64,000 nucleotides of DNA from Costus lasius (GCA_027563935.2 CM050446.2:31747501-31811500), one strand, 5' to 3'. Shown: positions 23,091-35,984, counted from the first letter of the stretch. Translations and numbers: made by a program. Notes: generated by a model from the letters alone, not told the origin.

Positions 23091-25038
23091 TGTTGGGAAA
23101 CCCCGGGGACATTTTACAATTTTTCAGAGTTATAAACATACATACATACATTGCACAACGGAAGAATGTCCCCGAAACAGGCCGGTCCCAAAAACCCAGT
23201 GAAGATCGCAAGCAAGAGAGTCGACACGATGAGTTAGGAAATACCTTAAGAGCGGTTTGGAGTGATGCCAATGCAGGCGCCCAAGTGTGCGCCCTCTGCA
23301 GTCTCACACACACGGATCTCTTGAGTCCTCTTCTTCCACACCCGGTGCTAGCCTCGGGAAGAAGATACAAGCCTTAGGGAGATGCTCCAATCACCTTGTT
23401 CCACCACCAAGGAGGGATGCGCCAAAGAAGATGAAGAGGAGAGGAAACCGTCAAGAGCTTTCTTCACTTGCGCCAAGAAAAAGAAAGGAAGAAGACTTGC
23501 GGCCGCTTGATGGAAGAGGAAGAGGTTGCGCCACCTTTGTTCCTTGCTCTCGCCCCTCTTGATGTGTTCATGCCTCCAAGGATGAATACCTGCAAGAGGA
23601 GGCGGCTAGGGTCACATATATAGGGCAAGAGGCGGTTAGGGCAAGGGCTAGGATCATGACAAGTGTAGGGCTTGAATGAGGAGGTTTGAGGCAAGGAAAG
23701 TCTCCAAGACTTTACCATAAATCTCATTCAACCTATCCATAATTGCCTAAGCATCATATCAGCCCAAGACATGCCTTAAAGGCATTCATACCATCAATGG
23801 GAGAGGGCTAGGCGCATATTACTTCTTAATGAAGCAATTTTTGCCACCCATACCCCATTATGCCCCTTAGGCGCCAATGGGGTTGGGTCTCTCCCCATTA
23901 TACCCTTTTAGCCTCTTTTCTCTTCATGAGAACTTGTTATTGGGCTTCATTGGATAATGAGCTAGCCTAAACTTCATCACATGAGTTGATTAAGCATTTG
24001 GATCCAATCCAATGCAACCCTAATCCAAATGTGACCAACCATGGTCAAATACGGGTCAACCTGCCAAAAATGAAGTTTGGCTCCAATAACATTCTTCCAT
24101 CTCATCAGGCCGATTGGCGCTGATGAAATCTCCCAATTAGATCTGAGTTATCCAATAACTCGATCATAAGGCTTCCCGATCAATACGAGAACTTAAGTAT
24201 CAAGGTGTGCGACCCTGTAGGTTCCTTTGACGCTGGCAGTGCTGACCAAAGGTCACCACAAGTAGTGAGTGGCACCTAGCAGTGCATCGCTGCTACCCAG
24301 GTCGTTGGAATGGATATCGACATTGACATCCCCATCATCGCAACTAGGTACAGATGCATTACAGTCTCTTTGCCGAACTGATATCCGATTGGACAAGTGT
24401 GTCACCACTTGTTTTCACCCAATCACATGGCTATGACTAAAATAGGTTCTCACCTGGGTATGGCCATACACTCTCAGTCATAGAACCATAGAGGAGCTCC
24501 ATGGATATCATACTTCCCTAAGGAAGGGGCAAATCCTATGTCTGTCAATTGACCTTCTCATATGGGTTGTGACATGCTCAATGACAACCGTTATGACTTC
24601 CCAACTACGGCGAGGTGTTAGGTTGTATCAAAGCAAATCCCTAACCATTTAGAATGGCCAATGACATCAAGTCAAGGGATCAATGCATCTCCTATTACTT
24701 GTGAGGATAACTCATGACACCAAGTCATAGCCTCACAGCGGGTCTATCCCGTATATCCTCCAATGATATACCCATGTGTCTGCGTTAGCACCACGTGCCT
24801 AACCAGCCCACATACCAGTCTCACAAGTACCATAGCTATCCCATATCCACTAAGGTACATCGACTAGGGACTATAGTTCGAGCACAGATCCAATCTGTCT
24901 CTAGGGACATTATCATGTTAGTACATATGCGTAGATGTAAACAAACATAGATAACGACAATGCCATAATGATATAAATATCAAAGTCAAGTAGTACATAA
25001 GTGGACCAAAACTAGGTCCTAGGGCATATACACCAACA
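23091..25038 (-). repeat. B1 5' LTR
   Basis: 1948 bp, plus-strand ends TGTTGGGAAACC and ACACCAACA. It is the reverse-orientation partner of the C LTR (52039-53983, 1945 bp). A 10-bp inverted repeat, CGGGGACATT (23104-23113) with AATGTCCCCG (23165-23174), sits at its primer-site end. The central conserved block lies at about 24205-24510. Open frames inside it recur in the C LTR and are not genes. Confidence 0.92.
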
Positions 25039-25870
25039 CTTGTAGACTCCTAAGAGAAACGAATAATCTGAATTTTCGATGAGATCGCTGAGATTTAACA
25101 AACAAGTTTTCTAATGAAAAACTAAAATCTGGTTTTGTAGTTTTTCATTGCATATAGAAGAGCATGATTTATGTGCTTTTCTTTATGCACTTGATATGGT
25201 TATAGACAAGCCCTTAAGCACGCCTGTGATGTATTTTTGTGAGGCCTACATGCTGCCCTTATTTTCCTTTAAGTTTTGTAAATCTAAAGTCAAAGATTAA
25301 GGACGACAATCTTACATCGCAGCTCACTCCTCTGTGCATCTCACCATGATAGCCGAAACCTTGGTGGCTTCTAGGGGTCTTCTCTACGGGCGCACCTTGA
25401 GGATAAGGGGCTGATGAGAAGGGTTTTTGCAACTTATGTCTTAGCCGAAACCTTGATGGCTTCTAGGGTTTCCTAGAGGCACATCTAAGGGTTTTTAAGG
25501 GGCTGATCTATAGGTGGCACAAAACAGCCCCCTCTTTGGTGATGGTGGCGCCCCATTTTGGCCGAACCCTAGGAGGAGCCTAGGGTTTGCAAGCTAGCAT
25601 GGGTTGAGGAGGGTGTTGGCCAAACCCTAGGAGGTGCCTTCGGTTTGCGGGCTAACACAGGTGGACCACGAAGCCTAGGCGATGGACCTAGCATTGGAGC
25701 AGGACCCTGATGCACATAGAGCAAGGAGCTGATGGCTTAGAGCATGAGTGGGTCGCTAAGAGCTCTTGAGGTGCTAGGTGTTGAGTCTAGGTAGCTTAGA
25801 TTTACCCTCCTTGGCGCTTAGTCTTGGCGATTGGCGAAAGTAGAGAAGACGTCAGGGGCGTGGATCTCTT
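25039..25870 (+). other. H leader fragment with an LTR-like end
   Basis: Begins CTTGTAGACTCCTAAGAG, matching B2 leader text at about 28113, and runs through text with repeated GCCGAAACCTTGG and GCCGAACCCTAGG phrases like the leaders at 29980-30030 and 54720-54790. The last 75 or so bases (from CTCCTTGGCGCTTAGTC) instead match the H LTR at about 61257-61323. No gene is seen. The piece is probably a rearranged leader. Confidence 0.6.
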
Positions 25871-27777
25871 TGTTGGTGTTTATGCCCTTGGACCCATTGT
25901 TGGTCTATCTTGTACTACTTGACATTGATTTTTCTTATATATCATTATGACATTGTTACTATTATGTTTTGTTTACCTTTGCGATTGTGTACTTGCATGA
26001 TAATGTCCCTGGAGACAAATTGGATATGTGCTCATACTCTTGTCCCCAGTCAATGTACCTTAGTAGACATGACACAGCTTTGGTATATGTGAGACTGGTA
26101 TATGGGCTGGTTAGGCACAAGGTGCTAACGCAGACATATGGGTATGTCAGTGGTAGATATACTGGACCGACCCACTATGAGGCTATGACTTGGTGTCATG
26201 AGTTATCCTCACAAGTGACAAGAGATGCATTAATACCTAGACTTGAGGTCACTAACTCTTCTATATGGTTAGGGACATGCTTTGATACAACTTAATACCT
26301 CACCGTAGTTGGGAGGTTATAATAGTTGTCATTGAGTGTGTCACAACCCATATGTGAAGATCAATGGACAAATAGAGTATTTGCCCCTTCCTAAGGGAAG
26401 CTTGATATCCATGGGGCCCCCCTATGGTCATACCAAGGTGAGAACCTGATTTAGTATGACTATGAGATCGGGTAAAAATAAGTGGTGACACACTTGTCCA
26501 ATCGGATATTAGTTTGGCAAAGAGACTGTAATGCATCAGCACCTCATTGTGATGATGGAGATGTCGATGTTGATATCCATTCCAATGACTTGGGCAGCAG
26601 CAATGCACTACTAGGTGCCACTCACTGCTCATGATGACCTTAGTTCATCACTGTCAACATCAGAGAAACCTACAGGGTCGTACATCTTGATACTCATGTT
26701 CTCGTATTGATCGGGAAGTCTTAAGACCGAGTTATTGGATAACTCGGATCTATTTGGGAGATTTCATCAATGCCAATGGGCCTGATGAGATGGAAAAGAC
26801 TTATTAGAGCCAAACTTCATTTTTGGCAGGTTGACCCAAAATTGACCATGGTTGGTCACATTTGAATTTGGGTTGCATTGGATTAGATCCAATGGCTTAA
26901 TCAACTTGTGCAAAGAAGTTTGGGCTAGCTCATTACCCAATGAGGCCCAATAATAAGTTGTCATGAAGAGATAAGAGGGCATAAGTGTATAATGGGGAGA
27001 AAAATAACTCCTTTGGTGCCTAAGGGCATAATGGGGAGAAGTAGGCGCCTAGTGCTTCATTAGGAAGCTTTTGGCACCTAGACCTTCTACCTTGGATGGA
27101 AGGCTTGCCTCTATGGCAAGCCATGGGGCGTATATGGCTTCATGGACTTATTTGGTAAGTCCCAGGCGCATATGGCTGATGTGTAGAGGTTTATCAAAAA
27201 GTCTTGGAGATTTTCCTTACCTCTAACCCTAATTGGCCTTCTTACTTACCCTAGCCACATGTCTCTTTGTGAATTGCGCATATATATTATTCCTTGCTGC
27301 CCCTTGCTTAAATAATCACTTTCAAATACGAGAGCAAGAAACTAAGAGGCATGAGGAACATCAAAGGACACAATCTCTTCCTTAAGGCCGCAAGCTTCTT
27401 CTTCATCCTCCTTCATTGGCACATGTGAAAGAAGACCTTGGCGACATCATCTCCTCTTCTTTCCTCTTGGCACATCCTTCCCTCAAGGTTGGCGCAAGTG
27501 TTCAAAGGAGGTCCTAAGGCTTGGATCTTCTTCCCGAGGCTAGCACCGGGCATGCAAGAAGAGGACTTGAGGATCCGTTGTGTGTGAGACTACAAAGGGC
27601 GCACACTTGGGCGCCTACATCGGCATTGCTCCATCTTGCTCTTAGGTACTTTCTCCCTACATCGTGTCGACCCCCTCACAAACATTGATCTTTTGGGTCT
27701 TTAGGACCGGTCTGTTTCAGGGATTTGCTTCTGCATACATGTAATTAAAATTTTAAAATCCCCGAGGCTTCCCAACA
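25871..27777 (+). repeat. B2 5' LTR
   Basis: 1907 bp from TGTTGGTGTTTATGCCC to CTTCCCAACA. Conserved block at about 26410-26690. The terminal stem is GGGATTT (27720-27726) with AAATCCC (27756-27762). Confidence 0.9.
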
Positions 27778-27778
27778 G

Positions 27779-27790
27779 TGGTATAGGAGC
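27779..27790 (+). other. B2 primer-binding site, degenerate
   Basis: TGGTATAGGAGC, two changes from TGGTATCAGAGC, one base after the LTR. Confidence 0.8.
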
Positions 27791-30700
27791 TACTTGCGAG
27801 CCTCGAATGATGTTTCTTAATGCTTTTGTATGCTCACATCCCATCAAAGTTTTCGAAAACATATGATATGCACATGCCTTTTTCTAAAGTAGAAAAATTG
27901 TAGGTATTTTGTTCCTTACCCCTCTTCAATTTCTTGTGGATCTTTGCTTTCTTCACATGGTGGGATAGACCCATATGTGGAAGAAACAACTTCTCCTCTC
28001 ATGCTGGGATAGACGCATCATGAGAAACTTGTTGAGATTATGCGGGGCATGGACTGGGTGATTGCCAAATCTTAGCAAGTTAAGGATTGCAAGGTGGGCA
28101 ATGGGTATTCCTCTTGTAGACTCCTGAGAGAAACAAAGAACCGAAGATTTGTGATAAGAGGTGAAGGAAGAGAGACATGTTTTGTAGAAAATCTAAAATT
28201 CAGATTTTGTGTTTTTCATGAGCATATTGAATTGCCTGAGATAGTATCTTGCTTGTGCATGGTGTTGTGGTCATATGTCAAGCCTCTAGTATGTCTGTGA
28301 TATATTCTTGTGAGGCATGGGTGCCGCCTATTTCCTTTTGTTTTGTAAATTCATAAAAGAAGATTAGGGGCACCCCTCATGGAGCAAACTTATTGGCGCA
28401 TGCTTGAAGCTTACTTGCTTGTGCACCTTGCATGGTGGCGCAACAAGCTTCTTCCTTGGTGGCGCATCCTTGCATAGGGGCGCAAGATGGATTGGCCGAG
28501 CCTTAGGGCTTGAGAGCTATACATCTTGTGGCTTACTAATGCAGGAGCATCTTCGAGATCTAATTATGTTTGTCTTTACTTTCATGTTCTTGCTTTAGAA
28601 TAGGATTAGCCTAGGATTTTATTTTCTTTAAGCATGTTTTAATTTCCTAGATTATGTAGTAGGTTGTTTGTAGCCTAGGGTTCATTACACCTATAACTCA
28701 CAACAAGGCACCCTTGACCCCTCAATAATCAACCCTCAAGTCAAAGTCAACATCAAGCCTCCAATCAAGCTCATGAAGTCAAAGTCAACATCAAGTCTCC
28801 ATCCGCAACCAAGCTCATCAAAGTCAAGTCAACAGCCACCTCATCAAGCTAAGTAAAATAATCAAAAGGCTAAGACAAGTCTACATGCAAGTCAAGTCAA
28901 CATCTTCATGTCAAAGCCTCCCATCAAGCAAAGTCAACATGCAAAGAGAGAAAGCCACATTTGGTCACAAATTATTCAAATCAAGCACCTCTTCACAAGT
29001 GACCAATGCATGACAAGAATGCCTCCTCCACAATCAATCTTTGGTCCCCACCTCTTCAAACGAGAATGCCACCCCTTCACCATGCTTTGGTCCCCACCTC
29101 CTCAACCACCAAGGGCATGCGCCAATCAATGCCACAACCTCCACCTCTTCAACGAGTTTTCCATCAAGCTTACTTTGTTTACAAGCAAGGAGTAAATAGC
29201 ATGCAGCCGCCCACTTCCTCCAATGAGATTGCTTGGAGGATTCCATCATCCTCACCATCCAAATTCAAACTAAAGAAGCTCCACCCTAGATTAGATTTGA
29301 GGGAAATCATGTCGTTGAGGGAAAGAGGGTTTTAAAGTCTTGTATTTTCACATTTGCACTAGGTCTATGTTTTGAGAAAAAAAAACCATGTGTTGATGCG
29401 TGAGCATTGTTTTAGTTTGGTGGACTCCAAACGCATACCCCTCTTCCCCTTCTCTTCCTCTTCTGCGAGAGCTTCCACTTCCTCTTCTCTTCTTCTTCTC
29501 CACCAAAGATAGCCTCCTCTCCTTGAAGTTCTTTGTGCATTGATGCCATTAACATGCTGGTCTCCAACCATCTTCAACGCCAACCAAAGGGAAGACTACT
29601 TGAAGCCATGATCAAGAACCCCTAAGGACCATTTGTTGTAGTTTATGGGGAGTTTGGAGACATTGTATTTCGTCCTCCCCATGTTTATTTGATTTGAGTG
29701 TTGATCATTTAAATACCCTCTTCTAAGCCTCATCGCCAAGATTCGGGAGTACGGACAAAGAAAGAGGTTTAGGCCCCTTCCCTAATAGGGGCCACAAGGT
29801 GATCTCTACCCTCTTCTCCTTTCCTTGTTGTTTCTTTCCTTGCTATTTCATAGAACCACATGCCTTAGGGTTTGTCATTTTTGAGCTTCTTACCTAGAGA
29901 CGATCTTGTTATTAAACCCTAGAATCATCCCCTACTTCACTTACAAGGTGGCGCAACATGCTTGGAGGAGACACCATGGCATTGACCGAACCCTAGAGGT
30001 ACCTCTAGGGTTTGAAGCTAAACCATGGTGAGGAGGACCTTGGAGCCAACGTTGAAGATCAATTTAGAGGGCGGTTAGGTTAGGTCTTGTTGAGGCTTGT
30101 CTCCTAGGTCAAGAATTGAACACCTTTGGCATGTGTTGGTTCAATGTCTTGATTAGGCTATGACCACATCATCCTTACTGCTTTTCTTATCTGCTAAAGC
30201 ATGCTTGTGATGCTTTATCTTCTTGTTATCACTATACGATTGCATTCATATAATGTTAGACAAAAGATAAAACTAAGAGGATGATACATCAAAAACCCTC
30301 AAAATAAAATATCAAGTCTAGATAGCCTTCTAATTTGTAGCCCTCGTCAAGCTATAGATTAGTGGTGTTGTGCATTGTTTCTCACCCTTGTGGGACACAC
30401 CCACTTATCTTTAGAAGATGCGTGGTGGCAATGGTTTCCCAATCCAGTTTTAACCTAGACGTGCCTTCGTAAGGAAACTCGTTGGCTCTGGGCATAACAG
30501 TTAGGAATAGACTTGACTAGTTTTTCACATGTGGTGGCCACATAGTGGAACTTTAGAGGCATCATTGAGAGGTTAAGGTTTCATGCTGTATCCAGCCCTT
30601 GCTAGACATGAAATGCCTAGACTGTCTCAATAAGGGGAATTGCCAAGTGCAATCGGCCCGTGTGCCCACCTTAAGAAACATGGGTCACTTTATGCATCTC

Positions 30701-30839
30701 ATCCCACCCTCGTGGGACGCGAAGCCTCATGTGGAATAAGGATCCCATCTCACTAAGAAATCTCAGATTTCTTTATTGACTTTGTGGACTGTCAATTCGA
30801 TTAAAATAGTGAGAGACATGATCCTTTAATACAATAGTG
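27791..30839 (+). other. B2 5' leader, interrupted by S1
   Basis: Copia leader like those of B1 and C. Removing S1 with one CTTAC joins GAGAGCTATACATC...GGCTTAC to AAGGTGGCGCAACATG, which lines up with the C leader near 54660-54715. It ends with GGATCCCATCTCACT (30740-30754) and AGTGAGA (30808-30814). The sequence that should follow, the acceptor-like TTGTAG and the ATG, is deleted. No gene is supported. Confidence 0.8.
28537..29939 (+). repeat. S1: solo LTR, gypsy-like family
   Basis: 1403 bp, TAATGCAGG...CTACTTCA, with a perfect 5-bp target duplication CTTAC (28532-28536 and 29940-29944). The start is TA where S2 has TG, one mutation. It shares its start, a GATTAGCCTAGGATTTTATTTTC-type middle phrase and its end with S2. 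No internal region follows, so it is a solo LTR left by recombination. Open frames inside it (near 28908-29335) are CT-rich and not conserved in S2. Confidence 0.85.
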
Positions 30840-33219
30840 GGTTATCACTGTGATCCCTTCTTGAAAAGTATATGTTGGTTGGATCCAACTTCATGGACTG
30901 GCATCAGAACTTGAGGATAGCCCTCAAGCTCGAGAAGAAGCTGTATGTCCTTGAGCAGCCTCTTCCCGCGCCTAATGCACGAGTGGCAAACATGGATGCT
31001 TTTCGAAACCATCAGGATGACTCTCTAGAAGTGGCATGTCTCATGCTAGCCACTATGGCACCTGAACTTCAGGTGAAATATGAGGAGTAGAATGCTTTAT
31101 AGATGATAACACATTCAAAATAGATGTTCGAGGCTCATGCTAGAACTGAGAGATTTGACATTGCCAAAGTAGTCTTTCGGTGCAAGTTATCTGAGGTTAC
31201 ACCAGTGGGACCCCATGTACTCAAGATCATTGGGTATGTGGATCATCTCAAGAGACTAGGACACACTATAGATAACAAGCTGGTCACAGAACTTATTATG
31301 CAGTCCCTGCCCTTTAGCTTTAGTCCATTTATCATAAATTTTAATATGAATCAGATTGAGTGCACTAGGGAAGAACTATTGAATATGCTCCAGACGACTG
31401 AGCGAGAAATGGTTAAGACCAAACCCGACTCTATTCTTTTGGTTCCTACAACCAAGAAGATGAAAAAGAAGGGTAAGGCACGTGCTAAGGGTAGTGCCAA
31501 GGGTTCAACCAAAGCACTGGAAAAGAAGGCCAGGAAGACAAAGGAATAGAGGTGCTTCCACTATGACGAGCAGGGTCACTGGAGGGGGGATTGCAAGCAA
31601 CTTCAGAACGAGGAGAAGAATGACAAGGCCTTATCTTCTAGCTCAGGTATTTATGTTACCAAAGTCAACCTTTCTACTTCTATGTTATGGGTATTGGATA
31701 CTCCATGCGGAGCTCATATTTGTACAAATACACAGGGGCACAAGAAAAGTATATTGGTGCGACCTAGAGAGATTGACCTTTGAGTTGGAAACGGAGCACA
31801 GGTTGCTGTTGTTGCTGTAAGAATTTTGACACTCCCTGTCTTCTGGACTTCAGTTAGAGTTAGATCATTGCTATTATGTACCTTCGCTTACTAAAAATAT
31901 TGTAACCATTCCTTGCTTGGCAAATAAAGGATTTAAATTTGAAATAAATGAGAACACATGTTCCTTTTCATTTGCAAATATGTTTTATGGGAAGGGTACT
32001 TTATGCAATGGATTATATGTCTTCGACATGGATAGCTCTATTTGTAACATAAATAATAAGAGGATCAAACTGAATGGTTCAGTTGGTTCAGTTGGTGCAC
32101 TCCTTTCGCATTGTCGATTAGCCCATATCAACAAGAATCTTATTCAACAACTCCAGGCAAATGGATTATTAGATTCAACCTCCTTGGAGGAGTTTGATAC
32201 TTATGAGCCTTGTTTATTAGGGAAGATGACAAGAGCGCCCTTCACCAAGACTGGTGAGAGGGCAGAAGGTTTATTGGATCTTATACACAGTGATGTGTGT
32301 GAGTCATTCGGTAAACAAACTAGAGAAGGCTACAACTACTTCATCACATTTACTGATGACTTCAGTAGATATGGTTAAGTCTATTTGATGAGACATAAAT
32401 CTGAATCCTTTGAGAAATTTAAAGAGTTCAGACATGAATTAGAGAACCAGCTTAGTAGATCTATTAAAACTCTTCGATCAAATCATGGTGGAGAGTACTT
32501 GAGCGGTGAGTTCTTTGACTATCTTAGAGAGTATGAGATCCTATCACAACTCACTCCTCATTAAACACCTCAATGGAATGGTGTGTCTAAGAGGAGAAAT
32601 TGAACTTAGTTGGACATGGTTCGATCTATGATGAGTCATGGAACTTTACCTCCCTCATTCTGGGGTCATGCACTTGAAACAGCTTCTCTCATACTGAATA
32701 ACGTTCCATCCAATAGTGTCTCCATGATTCCATACGAGGTATGGAGTGGGAGACGCCCGAACCGATCTTTTATCAGACTCTGGGGTTATGAGGCTTATGT
32801 CAAACGTCAAGATTCTAGCAAGCTCAAACCCTACTGAGAACAAAGTTTTTATTGCTCGGGGTGATGTATTTCTAGAGAAAGAATTTCTCATGAAAGAAGT
32901 TAGTGGGAGGAAGTCTGACTTGGACGAGGTCCAAGTGCAACCACAAGACACTGAGGTGGAACCTGAGCTACTTGCACCGGTTGCTGGGCAACTAGAGGCT
33001 CAGACACAGGTCTCACATAGGTCTAGGAGGATTTGTCATACAACTGAGAGGTACGGGTCACTGCCGACCCAACACGGTGGGATCTTCATCATTGAGGATG
33101 TACCCAGGACCTATGATGAGGCGGTCGCCGGATCAGACTCCGAGAGATGGCTTGAGGCCATGAGATCCGAGATGGACTCCATGTCGGCTAACCAAGTCTG
33201 GGATTTGGTTGTGCTGCCT
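30840..33219 (+). pseudogene. B2 gag-pol pseudogene, part 1 (gag to integrase tail)
   Basis: Gag lacks its ATG; the first readable part has TGA for arginine near 30852, then NFMDWHQNLRIALKLEKKLYVLEQ. Stops follow at 31087-31089, 31099-31101 and TAG 31121-31123, the last shared with B1. The zinc knuckle is damaged (CFHYDEQGHWRGDC, second Cys lost). Protease reads LDTPCGAH. In integrase both later catalytic residues are lost: RSDRGGEY reads RSNHGGEY and GVSERRN reads GVSKRRN. TAA follows RYG near 32376. About 65 bases are missing after KLKP (near 32832). It ends at VWDLVVLP, where S2 is inserted. Most changes are C-to-T or G-to-A. Confidence 0.9.
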
Positions 33220-34511
33220 TGATGCAGGGGCATTACCACGGAGATCTAAAAGAATTAAGAAGCCCCCGGTCCGCTACGGGATGACTACTTGAAGAATCAT
33301 ATTTGAGAACTTGTTATGATAAAACACTTGTTTACTTTGCTTTCATCTTTAGTTGTTTAGCTTGATGAACTATTTGATCTTGGGCCCAAGCTAGTCTTGA
33401 TGGTTGTAAGACTAGTTGTGGGACAATTTTGTATCTTGAACACTTGTGTGCTAATGTTGTAGGTAGGACTTAGCCTAGGATTTATTTTCAAGTCTTCATT
33501 TTATTTTGTAGTTGATGTATTAGGTTGTTTAGACTAGGATTTATATCACCTATAATGCACTTACATGGCACCAAGCTCCCCAATGTTCAAGACCTTGCCA
33601 CATTGTAGTTAAACCGTCGACAACATCAAGTAAGGAGACAACACATATTTCAGCTAAGGGACCAACACCAAAGTCAAGCTACATTCCAGCCAAGCAGCCG
33701 ACAATATCAACAAGGAGGCCACATATTTCAACCAAGGAGTCCACACCATGGCACTCAAACAATCTAGCTATATCAGCGTGCAACAAACAGCCATATGCCA
33801 CGACAAGCCTGCCTTTACAAGTAAGCAAGCATGCGCATTTCCAACTCAGCCTACACTATCATTATCGAAATTGCCATCACAAGATATCCAGCACGCATGA
33901 AGAATATCTCTAGCTCAGTCCAACACCGCCTACACCTACCGATGAAGTTAGAGAAGAAAATCAGAAACATGCAGCAAGAAGAATGCCAAAGGTCATCTAA
34001 AATGTAAACGTTGGAGTTTTGGTTTTTAAGCCATGTAATTTTGAACACTGCACTAAGTTGATGTTTGCTAAAAATTCTAAACCTGAGTTAGCGGAAGCTG
34101 CTTGTTGAGGGTGTGCCGGACGGCCCCTTGTGTGTGTTAAGGGCTAGCCGGAAGGCCCCTTGTGATCTCTTGAGGGTGAGCTGGAAGGCCCCTCACCATT
34201 ATCTCCTTTGATCTGCATCATCTAGTTTCCCTGCTGTTGTCGAGCCTTGTTCATGAGGAGGGGGAACTGCACTGCACTTGAATGCTCGCTGAAGTTGAAG
34301 ACAACCGTGCAGTCTTAACATCTTACCCTAATTAAATCAGTCGAGGCCATCTGGTTATAGCCTAGAAGGGGTTCAATCCCCTTCCTTCAAGGGGACCTCA
34401 GGTGCTTTCCATCCAATCTATTCTTCTAACTTGAAATGCATGCTAATCTCTTTGAACACTAGAGCTACATACTTATGGGAAGTTCTTGGGCTTAAATCCT
34501 ATCCTTCATCA
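33220..34511 (+). repeat. S2: solo LTR, same family as S1
   Basis: 1292 bp with terminal inverted repeat TGATG...CATCA and target duplication TGCCT (33215-33219 and 34512-34516). Removing it rejoins the pol reading across the leucine-proline of the VWDLVELP block. Short TG...CA-ended LTR without internal sequence. The gypsy assignment rests on its end sequence and is tentative. Confidence 0.88.
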
Positions 34512-35963
34512 TGCCTAATGGGGTAAAACCCATAGGCTGTAAATGGGTCTTCAAAAGGAAGACCGACATGGATGGCAATATAGTTACCTATAATGGTAGA
34601 CTTGTGGCTAAAGGTTTTAGATAGGTCCACAGGGTGAACTATAATGAAACCTTCTCACCAGTTGCCATGATCAAATCCATTTGGATTCTGCTTGCTATAG
34701 CTGCATATTAAGACTACAAGATATGACAGATGGATGTTAAGACAGTGTTCCTTAACATGAAGCTGATAGAGGATGTGTATATGACATAGCCTGATGGCTT
34801 CATCCATTCTACAGAGGCCCATAAGGTCTGCAGGCTAAAGAAATCCATTTATGGGTTAAAGCAAGCATCTCCAAGTTGGAATCTTCGATTTGATGAGGCA
34901 GTAAGAGATTACGGCTTTATCAAAAGTGAAGATAACGCTTGTGTGTACAGAAAATTTAGTGGGAGCTTGGTGACTTTCTAGTCTCGTATGTCGATGACAT
35001 ACTACTCATCAGAAACAATATCCCTGGTGTTCTGTTTGTGAAGACATGGTTAGGGAAGAGTTTCATGATGAAGAACTTAGGGGAGGCTGCCTATATTCTA
35101 GGCATGAGGATCTACAGGGATAGATCCAAGAGGCTCCTAGCCCTTAGTCAGAGTTCCTACATTGATAAGGTCCTGGAGAGGTTCAACTTGGAGCAATCCA
35201 AGAAAGGATACCTTCCAGTGAGGCATGGTCTTACTCTCTCAAAGAACCAGTGTCCCACCACATAGGCTGGGAGGGATGATATGAGTCGAGTGCCCGATGC
35301 TTTGGCAGTTGCGATCATGTATGCAATGTTGTGTACTAGACCAGACGTGGGTTATACTATGAGTATAACCAGCAGATACCAATCCAAGCCAGGTCTGCAA
35401 CACTGAGTAGTTATGACGAACATTTTGAAGTATTAGAGAAGAACTAAAGATTTTTTTTTCTTGGTCTATGGGGGATAGGAAGAGCTCAGTGTTCAGGGCT
35501 ACACTGATGCGTCATTCCAGTCATACCCTGATGACTTCAGATTGCAGGCAGACTATGTGTTCAAGTTAAATGGAGGTGTCATACGTTTGAAAAGCTTTAA
35601 ACAATCCACCATTGCTGATTCTACAACCAAGGCTGAGTATGTCTCTGTTTCAGAGGCAGCCAAAGAAGTCATTTGGATAAAGAAGTTCATTTCTAATCTT
35701 CAGGTGGTTCCAGTTGCTGTGGATCCCATTGAGCTCTACAGTGACAACAATGGGGCAATTGCTCAGGCAAAGGAACCACGGTCTCATCAAAGGTCCAAAC
35801 ACATACTCAGCACCTGATCAGAGAGATCATTGACTGAGGTGATGTGAAGATTAGCATAGTTGACACAGAGAACAATCTAGCAGACCCATTGACCAAGGCT
35901 TTGGCACAGCAGAAGCATAATGGTCATACAAGGAACATGGGGTTGAGATTCCTCAATCTCTAA
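34512..35963 (+). pseudogene. B2 pol pseudogene, part 2 (reverse transcriptase and RNase H)
   Basis: Resumes at PNGVKPIGCKWVFKRK and covers the whole reverse transcriptase and RNase H. Readable blocks are [28 protein letters not shown] (after a 1-base loss near 34977), EAAYILGMRIYRDRSKRLL, TRPDVGY and ADSTTKAEY. Numerous stops and several frameshifts are present. The RRF of the HILRRFHLIRE block is deleted near 35812. The frame ends at TAA 35961-35963, with a tract reading GTGCAAGTGGGAGAT before the 3' LTR. Confidence 0.88.
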
Positions 35964-35984
35964 GTCTAAGTGCAAGTGGGAGAT

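Larger units (their letters stand above)
1..25038 (-). mobile_element. B1: minus-strand Ty1/copia element, split by A1 and A2
   Basis: A copia element read leftward. Its own sequence is 1-640, 9811-10417 and 19588-25038; the rest is the two nested A elements. Removing A1 with one GATAG copy, and A2 with one CAGGC copy, rejoins the reverse transcriptase reading frame. This shows that both were inserted into B1. The 5' LTR is at 23091-25038. The 3' LTR would lie left of the window, so the target duplication cannot be checked (right flank CTTGT). The coding part carries several nonsense codons, a frameshift and an integrase deletion, so the copy is dead. Sequence right of 25038 is copia leader (element H), meaning B1 was itself inserted into H. 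Residue patterns fit the Angela/BARE-like lineage; that lineage call is inference. Confidence 0.88.

Noticed and set aside
28908..29583. Host gene on either strand near 29000-29580
   Set aside because: Lies inside solo LTR S1. The frames are CT-rich and low-complexity and do not recur in S2.
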